Positions 58,322 through 64,000 of a DNA stretch of 64,000 bases are shown in pieces. Numbering within the stretch: position 1 is the stretch's first letter; every line of letters begins with the position of its first letter. Location: contig JAFQYG010000003.1 in the NCBI GenBank assembly GCA_017406565.1, positions 1-64,000 of the forward strand, written 5' to 3'. The notes under the pieces were generated by a model, which did not search any database, was not told the DNA's origin, and saw only the letters and a list, made by a program, of their open reading frames with translations. Source of the DNA: Candidatus Saccharimonadota bacterium (GTDB lineage: Bacteria > Patescibacteriota > Saccharimonadia > Saccharimonadales > Saccharimonadaceae). A program made the translations under genes and the position numbers.

Positions 58322-61039
58322 ATGACTAAGAAAAAATCTGAGGTGATTTTGCCGTCTAAGAAGCGGAAAAAGAAGAAATCATCTAAAAAAACTGCGAAAT
58401 CTAATATGAATTTATACTCGAGCTTGAGTTACAAGCGTCGAGCTAAACAAGAGGCTAACTCTAGGCGTCGTGCCGAAGAACTTGCCAAACTACCCAAAGA
58501 ACCAGTCAAACGTTTCTTTGCTAGATTACACCCCAAGCGTGTTTTTAAATGGTGGTTTTCTTGGCGTGGTCAAAAAGCTATTCTTAAGTTCTTTGCAGCC
58601 TGTTTTCTTATTTTAATTATCTTTATCGGCGGTCTATTCCTCTACTACAAAAAAGATCTCGACGAAATCCGTCTTGATGAAATGTCTATCTCTGAAACCG
58701 TCAACACCTATCTCGACCGTAATGGCGAATTACTTTGGAAAGATACCGGTAATGAAGATTATCGTTTAGTTGTTAATGCAGATGAAATCTCGGACTATAT
58801 GTACAAAGCCACTGTGGCAATCGAAGATAAGAATTTTTACAATCACTCCGGTGTTGATTTTGGCGCTTTGATTCGTGCTACCTTTTCAACTTTAGGTGGT
58901 CATGGCGTACAAGGTGGTTCAACTTTGACTCAGCAGCTAATCAAACAGGTTTATTTCTCAGATGAAGCTGCTAGTGCCAACCGTGGTGGTCTTACTCGTA
59001 AAATCAAAGAGTTAATCTTAGCTATCGAGTTAGAAAAAATGTACAACAAAGACCAAATTCTTACTATGTACTTAAACCAGTCCCCATACGGTGGTCGTCG
59101 TAATGGTGTTGAATCTGCTGCCCAGACTTATTTTGGCAAAACTGCCAAAGAGCTTAATCTCTCTGAATCAGCTTTGCTTGCCGCTATCCCAAATAACCCA
59201 GGTGTTTTAAACCCTTACAATACCTACGGTAATGAAATGCTCATCGCACGTCAACATAAAGTGCTCGACGATATGGTATCTATGGGCTACATCACCGAAG
59301 ACGAAGCTAAAGAAGCTAAAGAAGTCGCCATCCTCGACACGATTAAGCCAGAGTCAAGCCAGTACGCTGGCATGCTGGCACCACATTTTGTACTTGAAGT
59401 AAAGAAACAACTCGAAGAAAAATATGGTATCCAAACTATGCGCGCAGGTGGTTGGACTATCAAAACGACCGTCGATTTACGTGCACAAAAAATTGCCGAA
59501 GACGCTGTCGCAGTTGGCGCTGCTAATACCTACAAGAATCATAGTGATGATGTAGCCTTAGTATCAGTAGACGTTGAAACATCACAAGTAATTGCCATGG
59601 TCGGCTCAATTGACTTCTTCAATGAAACCTATGGCGAAATGAATGCTACTACAGATTCTATTATCGAGCCAGGCTCTTCAATCAAGCCGATTCTAGACTA
59701 TGCACCATTATTCATGCAACGCGAAGGCATCAACTATGGCCCAGGCTCAGTTCTGAAGGATGAAAACATCAATCGTTTGTATTGTGCCGGCTATTCTGGT
59801 AGCTGTTCACTTACTAACGCTACTGGTTCTTTCTATGGTAACGTTACTATCCGTTTCTCACTTGGTCATTCTTTGAATATTGCTGCGGTTAAAGCATTGT
59901 ATATTAATGGTATCGATAATTCACTCGAAATTGCTCATCAGCTAGGTGACAAATCCTACTGCGATGGCCGTGAAGGCTATGGTCTATCTATCGCAATTGG
60001 CTCAGGTTGTGGTGTCAAGATGGTAGAACATGCCAATGCGTATGCTTCCATTGCACGTGGCGGTTCCTACAAAGATTTAGCCTATGTACTTGAAATCAAA
60101 AATTCTTCTGGCGAAGTTGTTGATTCTTGGACTGACTCTGAAGCTAAACCAGTTGTAGACGAGCAAGTTGCATATATGATTTCAAATATTTTAAGTGACG
60201 GCAGCGCTCGTTTCGGTATCTATGCCGCGGGCGGTTCTCAAAGTGCTGGCTACGTTATTCCTGGCGTCTGGACTGCAACTAAGACTGGTACTACCACTAC
60301 AGCAAATTCAGCTGTCACTAAAGACTCCCTTATGGAAAGCTACTCGACGGCTGTTTCTACTCTCGTGTGGAACGGTAATCATGACGGTAGCGGCCTTACT
60401 TCCAACACTCACGATATTGCACGTCTAACTGTTGCTGAATATATGGGACGTATCCACAAAGAAGTTTACGAACCAGATGGTCGTTGGCACCCAGGTGATC
60501 AGCCAGCTAAACCAGCCGGCATCCAAACCCTTACCGTCAATGGCAAAACAGATATTTGGCCAAGCTGGTTTAATTCTGCCAAAAACTCTGGTGTAGCCAA
60601 AGAAACCCTCACCTTTAACCGTTACAATCATCTCCTAGCATCTGATTGTACACCTGAAGACCAAAAAATCCAAGTTGAGGTGACTAAGGTGACTGATCCT
60701 ATGACCGGCAATGCTGTCTATAGTGTTCCAGAACCATATCAACGCGACAATCAAGATACTTGCGACTATGCACCACCACAACTGTCGCTTTCTACTAGCG
60801 GAAACAACATCGTTGCTACAATTCGTCGTGGTAGTTATGATATCGCTGGTTATACACTATATGTAAATGGCGTCGAACAGAGTGGTATCTCTCTCGGCGG
60901 AAATGGTGTAATCAGTGGATATACTTTGAAAGAGACCGATAAGAGCGTTAAGCTTGTTATCACTGATACAGCAGGTTACTCTGCATCTAGTGAAATAACG
61001 GTCACAGTCAAACCCAAAGTAGACAGTAATAAACCATAA
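58322..61039 (+). CDS. Class A penicillin-binding protein (transglycosylase-transpeptidase)
   Basis: 905 residues. A long basic cytoplasmic N-terminus (about 85 residues, Lys/Arg-rich) precedes one transmembrane helix (FFAACFLILIIFIGGLFLYY). The GT51 domain has AIEDKNFYNHSGVD and GGSTLTQQLIKQVYF. The transpeptidase domain has SxxK in EPGSSIKPILDYA, SxN in LGHSLNIAAVKAL and KTGT in ATKTGTTTTANS. A C-terminal Ig-like/PASTA-like beta domain (NIVATIRRGSYDIAGYTLYV) follows. It polymerises and crosslinks lipid II that MurJ exports; the two genes are divergent with their promoters back to back. A terminator follows. Confidence 0.96.
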   Translation: MTKKKSEVILPSKKRKKKKSSKKTAKSNMNLYSSLSYKRRAKQEANSRRRAEELAKLPKEPVKRFFARLHPKRVFKWWFSWRGQKAILKFFAACFLILIIFIGGLFLYYKKDLDEIRLDEMSISETVNTYLDRNGELLWKDTGNEDYRLVVNADEISDYMYKATVAIEDKNFYNHSGVDFGALIRATFSTLGGHGVQGGSTLTQQLIKQVYFSDEAASANRGGLTRKIKELILAIELEKMYNKDQILTMYLNQSPYGGRRNGVESAAQTYFGKTAKELNLSESALLAAIPNNPGVLNPYNTYGNEMLIARQHKVLDDMVSMGYITEDEAKEAKEVAILDTIKPESSQYAGMLAPHFVLEVKKQLEEKYGIQTMRAGGWTIKTTVDLRAQKIAEDAVAVGAANTYKNHSDDVALVSVDVETSQVIAMVGSIDFFNETYGEMNATTDSIIEPGSSIKPILDYAPLFMQREGINYGPGSVLKDENINRLYCAGYSGSCSLTNATGSFYGNVTIRFSLGHSLNIAAVKALYINGIDNSLEIAHQLGDKSYCDGREGYGLSIAIGSGCGVKMVEHANAYASIARGGSYKDLAYVLEIKNSSGEVVDSWTDSEAKPVVDEQVAYMISNILSDGSARFGIYAAGGSQSAGYVIPGVWTATKTGTTTTANSAVTKDSLMESYSTAVSTLVWNGNHDGSGLTSNTHDIARLTVAEYMGRIHKEVYEPDGRWHPGDQPAKPAGIQTLTVNGKTDIWPSWFNSAKNSGVAKETLTFNRYNHLLASDCTPEDQKIQVEVTKVTDPMTGNAVYSVPEPYQRDNQDTCDYAPPQLSLSTSGNNIVATIRRGSYDIAGYTLYVNGVEQSGISLGGNGVISGYTLKETDKSVKLVITDTAGYSASSEITVTVKPKVDSNKP

Positions 61040-61043
61040 TATC

Positions 61044-61071
61044 ATCCCCAGCCACCGGCTGGGGATTTTTT
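61044..61071. terminator. Bidirectional terminator between the PBP and PIN-TRAM genes
   Basis: ATCCCCAGCC / GGCTGGGGAT 10-bp stem with a 3-base loop, then T6. Confidence 0.92.
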
Positions 61072-61753
61072 ATTTGCGTACAATTTTAGCAAAAATCATT
61101 TTACCAGAAGATGTCTCGTAAAACCTAACAAACTCTACCGTTAAATCCTTACCAATTTTATTACTTGCCTTATCGACAACCACCATTGTGCCATCCTTCA
61201 GATGCCCTACTCCTTGGCCACGATTAGAGCCTTTTTCAGTAATTCTTAAACGAATCTTTTCTCCAGGTAGGAATTCTGTTCGCACCGCCAAAGCTAAATC
61301 ATTTACATTCAGAGTTGGAATTCTTTCTGCTTCTGCAACTTTAATCAAATTATAATCAATCGTTAAGATTGTTCCCTTCGACTCCCTAGCGTATTTCAGT
61401 AATTCCTCATCGACTTTTTTGTGTCCCTCCCCGTCGTCTAATATCTCAGTATTTACTTCAAGCACGCGTTCTAATTCAGCAACGTTATTTAAACCTGCTC
61501 TTGCGCGATTACGTTTCTCGTTATCTTTACCGTCTGCCAATAATTGTAATTCCCTTAATACACTCTTCAAAATAATCAAATCACCATCAATAAACCCAGT
61601 TCTAGCAATATTTAGTATTCTTCCATCAATCAAAACTGATGTATCCACGTAGATTTTACGATTACCAGCTCGTACCGGCTTGTATTTGCGCACGACCAAC
61701 CAAGTTGTTTCCGCTAAAATAATCAAAACTATAATTAAAATCAAAAATTCCAT
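61070..61753 (-). CDS. PIN-TRAM domain protein (YacL-like)
   Basis: 227 residues: N-terminal transmembrane helix (LILIIVLIILAETTWLVV), PIN-type nuclease domain (RKIYVDTSVLIDGRILNIA, LRELQLLADGKDNEKRNRARAG, GTILTIDYNLIKVAEAERI) and a C-terminal TRAM RNA-binding domain (LPGEKIRLRITEKGSNRGQGVGHL, DGTMVVVDKASNKIG). Related Bacillus YacL is a membrane protein. Acidic PIN residues appear present, so RNase activity is plausible. Predicted near-leaderless (TACAAT, 9 bases to ATG). Confidence 0.93.
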   Translation of the reverse strand: MEFLILIIVLIILAETTWLVVRKYKPVRAGNRKIYVDTSVLIDGRILNIARTGFIDGDLIILKSVLRELQLLADGKDNEKRNRARAGLNNVAELERVLEVNTEILDDGEGHKKVDEELLKYARESKGTILTIDYNLIKVAEAERIPTLNVNDLALAVRTEFLPGEKIRLRITEKGSNRGQGVGHLKDGTMVVVDKASNKIGKDLTVEFVRFYETSSGKMIFAKIVRK

Positions 61754-61760
61754 AATGTGA

Positions 61761-62933
61761 TTATTGTATCAAATCTTCGCCATGTTGGGTAGCGTGTAAA
61801 TGATTTTGCTCTAGTACTTCTTGGTATTTTGAGATCAATACATCACGATCAAGTATCGTTGCAACATCAATAGCTAAATCATATCTTGAAGCCATATTAC
61901 GTCTTAACATTTCGAATGGTGTTGTGGTGGAGCCTTCTTCATTAAAGCCGTGTACCCTTAATCTACTTCTGTGAGCATAATTCTCTAAGATAGTTTTCAA
62001 TGTCTCAGGATAACCATGAAAGTTCGCGATAATTGGTTTGTCAGCAGTAAACAGTTCTTCGAATTTATCCTTGTTCATTTTGTTACTAACAGTACCGATT
62101 GCACGATATGAAAGCGCATTTATGCCAACGAAACGAATTTTAATTTCAGGCATATCCTGTTTTAAAATATGAATTGCTTCAATTGCTTCATGCGATACAA
62201 TATCCCCCGCTGCAGTAAATATAAAATCTGGTTCATCATCAGAAACAAAATCAAATATCGATGCTCCGCCGTTTTCGAATTGATATCTAGCATGGTTCGA
62301 ATCAATATAGCGAGGACGGTCATTCTTATCAAATGTTGTAAGATTTACAACATTTCTGGAATTAATCATATAATGATATGCTTCCTCGGCTGCGACATCA
62401 TCAATTGGGAAGATACAGTTTGCTAGACCAGACGGCACTGATAATAAAGTCGAAATCAAAGCTGGTGATTGATGGGTAAAACCATTATGATCTTGTCGCC
62501 AACAAGTAGAAGTCGATAACAGGTTTACCGCTGGCAAAGGTTCGCGCCAGCTTACATCCTTAGATTGTTTAATGAATTTCATTTGTTGCAATAATTGTGC
62601 AGTGATAATTGGGAAAAATGCTTCATAACTTCCCATCATAGCTTGTTCGCCGTTCATAAGGTGTCCAGTCATCACGCTAAATAAAATATTCTCAGATAGC
62701 ATTTCAACGATTCGTCCGTCTGGTGATTCCGGTAAATCCCAAGATTTTATAGGCATATCACCCCAGGCCCGTTTTTCTACCTCAAATATCTCGTCAAATT
62801 TGTTTGATGTCGTTTCGTCTGGTGAAAAGAAATAAAAATGTGGATCCTGGCGAAACTCTTCGGTTAGTAACCTACCGATTTGTCTAGCTGGTGAATACCT
62901 TTCTCCCCCCGGGTTGCTAACACTCTCAATCAT
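61761..62933 (-). CDS. Phosphoketolase, C-terminal half as a separate gene
   Basis: 390 residues. Carries the middle and C-terminal domains of phosphoketolase: FSPDETTSNKFDEIFEVEKR, GRIVEMLSENILFSVMTGH, GEQAMMGSYEAFFPIITAQL, CWRQDHNGFTHQSPALI, RYIDSNHARYQFENGGASI and FHGYPETLKTILEN. The start overlaps the end of the N-terminal half (ATGATTGA) and has its own Shine-Dalgarno (GGAGAAAGGA). The reading frame therefore looks built for separate, coupled translation, not a chance frameshift. The catalytic Glu/His regions are on this chain, while TPP-binding residues are on the other, so the enzyme must assemble from both. Confidence 0.92.
   Translation of the reverse strand: MIESVSNPGGERYSPARQIGRLLTEEFRQDPHFYFFSPDETTSNKFDEIFEVEKRAWGDMPIKSWDLPESPDGRIVEMLSENILFSVMTGHLMNGEQAMMGSYEAFFPIITAQLLQQMKFIKQSKDVSWREPLPAVNLLSTSTCWRQDHNGFTHQSPALISTLLSVPSGLANCIFPIDDVAAEEAYHYMINSRNVVNLTTFDKNDRPRYIDSNHARYQFENGGASIFDFVSDDEPDFIFTAAGDIVSHEAIEAIHILKQDMPEIKIRFVGINALSYRAIGTVSNKMNKDKFEELFTADKPIIANFHGYPETLKTILENYAHRSRLRVHGFNEEGSTTTPFEMLRRNMASRYDLAIDVATILDRDVLISKYQEVLEQNHLHATQHGEDLIQ
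61763..61768 (-). promoter_or_regulatory. -10 of the PIN-TRAM gene
   Basis: TACAAT, 9 bases to the ATG, within the last codons of the phosphoketolase C-half. Confidence 0.5.
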
Positions 62934-63861
62934 ATTTAAATCCTTTCTCCGGGTCAAATAACTCACTAAAATTATATGACTTCAACCAAGCCTCGAGCGT
63001 CTTCAATTCATCATCGTTAGTTTTCGGGTCCTTCAAAGGAATTTGATGTGCCATATGATAACTATTTGGACCGCCAGCGCCCTTTTTCGTCCTCATAATA
63101 TAAAATGGTGATGGCGCTTCACTTCTTAGAGCTTGTTGAAATTCATCCACGTCGTCGCCGTTTAATACAATAGGCGTAAATCCAAAACCGCGAATCATTT
63201 CATTTAATTCGCGTTCTGATTTTCGTGCGTAAATAGTCGGTGCTGAAATCTTGTAACCATTGAGGTGCAATATCGGAATGATTTTACCATTCTTATCACT
63301 CGCTAGCAGGTTCCTCAGATTAAAAGAACCAAGTGCCGTAGCGGTCTCGAGCTCACCGTCACCAATTAATACCGCGATGGTTTTTTCCGGATGTCCTAAT
63401 GCCACACCATATGCATTAGCTAGAGCATAGCCTAGCTCACCGCCTTCTGTAATTACACCCGGTGTATATGGGCTAGCGTGGCTTGGGAACCCATCCGGCC
63501 AAGAAAAATTCTTGCAGATGTATTTAATTCCTTCTACATTCACAGTAGCTTCGCTGTCGACCTTTTCTAATTCCCCGTCGATAAATAAGTTGGCCTGCAA
63601 AGCAGGAAACCCATGTCCAGGCCCCAGGATGAAACTAAAATGCTCATTATTCTTATAATAATCTTTAAGATTGGCATAGGCTACATTGATTCCATGGCAT
63701 GTCCCCCAGTGCCCAAGGAGTCTTGCTTTGATGTCATCATGAGTCAATTCGCGTTCCAACAAAAAATTATCCTGTAAATAAAGTTGCGCTACTACTAAAT
63801 AATCACAAATCCGAATGCGCTTTTTAATACTGTCTATTTCTGCAATGCCCACCGTGCTCAT
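62926..63861 (-). CDS. Phosphoketolase, N-terminal (TPP-binding) half as a separate gene
   Basis: 311 residues, XFP N-terminal domain: LLGHWGTCHGINVAYANLKD, GPGHGFPALQANLFIDGELE, GVITEGGELGYALANAYGVAL, VLIGDGELETATALGSFNLR (TPP motif), ILHLNGYKISAPTIYARKSE and MRTKKGAGGPNSYHMAHQIPL. It ends right after SYNFSELFDPEKGFKYD, at the natural inter-domain boundary. The normal full-length enzyme (about 800 residues) cleaves xylulose-5-phosphate (or fructose-6-phosphate) to acetyl-phosphate and glyceraldehyde-3-phosphate (or erythrose-4-phosphate). The start has TATACT 6 bases upstream, so the operon is leaderless. N- and C-halves together total about 700 residues: the usual N-half/C-half linker is missing. 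Confidence 0.92.
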   Translation of the reverse strand: MSTVGIAEIDSIKKRIRICDYLVVAQLYLQDNFLLERELTHDDIKARLLGHWGTCHGINVAYANLKDYYKNNEHFSFILGPGHGFPALQANLFIDGELEKVDSEATVNVEGIKYICKNFSWPDGFPSHASPYTPGVITEGGELGYALANAYGVALGHPEKTIAVLIGDGELETATALGSFNLRNLLASDKNGKIIPILHLNGYKISAPTIYARKSERELNEMIRGFGFTPIVLNGDDVDEFQQALRSEAPSPFYIMRTKKGAGGPNSYHMAHQIPLKDPKTNDDELKTLEAWLKSYNFSELFDPEKGFKYD

Positions 63862-63867
63862 ACCTTG

Positions 63868-63873
63868 AGTATA
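63868..63873 (-). promoter_or_regulatory. Extended -10 of the phosphoketolase operon (leaderless type)
   Basis: TGA-TATACT, 6 bases (CAAGGT) to the ATG at 63861. Confidence 0.65.
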
Positions 63874-63899
63874 TCATAAGCGAAAATGAAAATCCAGGG

Positions 63900-63927
63900 T
63901 TGACTCGCTCAGATAAGAATATATAAT
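63900..63927 (+). promoter_or_regulatory. Promoter of the gene at 63934 (leaderless type)
   Basis: TTGACT (63900-63905), 16 bases, TATAAT (63922-63927), then 6 bases (ATAAGT) to the ATG at 63934. Divergent from the phosphoketolase promoter. Confidence 0.75.
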
Positions 63928-63933
63928 ATAAGT

Positions 63934-64000
63934 ATGAGCATTAAGCGCCCGTATCTTATTATTAATAGTATGTGGTTTTTTGTAGCGTTTGTCGCTACTT
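63934..64000 (+). CDS. Start of a gene continuing beyond the window, probably a membrane protein
   Basis: Begins MSIKRPYLIINSMWFFVAFVAT: a basic N-terminus followed by a hydrophobic segment. Only 22 codons are visible. Start fixed by the 6-base distance from TATAAT. Confidence 0.6.
   Translation, partial: MSIKRPYLIINSMWFFVAFVAT

Noticed and set aside
61761-63861. Sequencing frameshift in a single phosphoketolase gene
   Set aside because: The split falls at the domain boundary, the overlap is a clean ATGATTGA and the second gene has its own Shine-Dalgarno; the linker is absent instead of out of frame. Raw reads would still be a useful check.
1-64000. Alternative genetic code with TGA as glycine (as in other CPR lineages)
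   Set aside because: TGA ends several genes cleanly (for example the phosphoketolase N-half, smpB and the lipoprotein gene), and no conserved protein reads through TGA.
1-64000. CRISPR array, insertion sequence or prophage
   Set aside because: No spaced direct repeats, transposase, integrase or phage structural genes were seen.

Overview
The window looks like a chromosomal segment of a Saccharibacteria-type (TM7, Candidate Phyla Radiation/Patescibacteria) genome. This is inferred from compact, tightly overlapping genes, moderate-to-low GC, TGA used as an ordinary stop (code 11, so not Gracilibacteria or Absconditabacteria), a Gram-positive-like surface (sortase, a VPNTG sorting signal, MurJ, class A PBP, FemX-like enzymes, a lipoprotein), DprA, the GatCAB amidotransferase route and a phosphoketolase. 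No phage, insertion sequence or CRISPR array was seen.

Layout. 1-8.3 kb: two secreted FISUMP-domain proteins flanking topA, two small paralogous strongly expressed genes, a membrane protein, an unidentified structured RNA and dprA. 8.3-20.3 kb: pth, a PIN-PhoH protein, der, tRNA-Glu(CTC), a DUF3048 protein, a secreted surface protein, gltX, a Met/Gln-rich membrane protein, a PEGA protein, a sortase and tRNA-Leu(CAA). 20.3-23.8 kb: an OmpR/EnvZ-type two-component system divergent from a Firmicutes-looking surface pair. 23.8-36.9 kb: a polytopic membrane protein, metK under a SAM riboswitch, a GT4 glycosyltransferase with a CDP-alcohol phosphatidyltransferase, smpB-xth, two small envelope proteins followed by dnaE, a GalU-like enzyme and an HdeD-like protein. 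37-45.5 kb: a third FISUMP protein, then a five-gene cell-wall operon (Mur ligase-like, alpha/beta hydrolase, DegT-like aminotransferase, two FemX-like transferases) and a ManC-like enzyme. 45.5-52.6 kb: rpsJ, tuf and fusA in ancestral order but separated by surface genes. 52.6-58.3 kb: a second unidentified RNA, gatC-gatA-(HEPN-like)-gatB and murJ. 58.3-64 kb: a class A PBP, a PIN-TRAM protein, a phosphoketolase encoded as two genes and the start of one further gene.

Expression signals are unusually readable. Most promoters have an extended -10 (TGN-TATAAT). In about sixteen genes the -10 hexamer ends 6-9 bases (usually exactly 6) before the start codon, which predicts leaderless mRNAs. Other genes (tuf, fusA, rpsJ, metK, the surface proteins) have ordinary leaders with Shine-Dalgarno sites. 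The only two intergenic stretches longer than 300 bases each hold a consensus TTGACA-N17-TATAAT promoter and a strong terminator bounding a roughly 280-310 nt RNA that I cannot assign to a family. These two RNAs, the leaderless architecture, the split phosphoketolase, the HEPN-like gene inside the gat operon and the cell-wall operon are the best leads.
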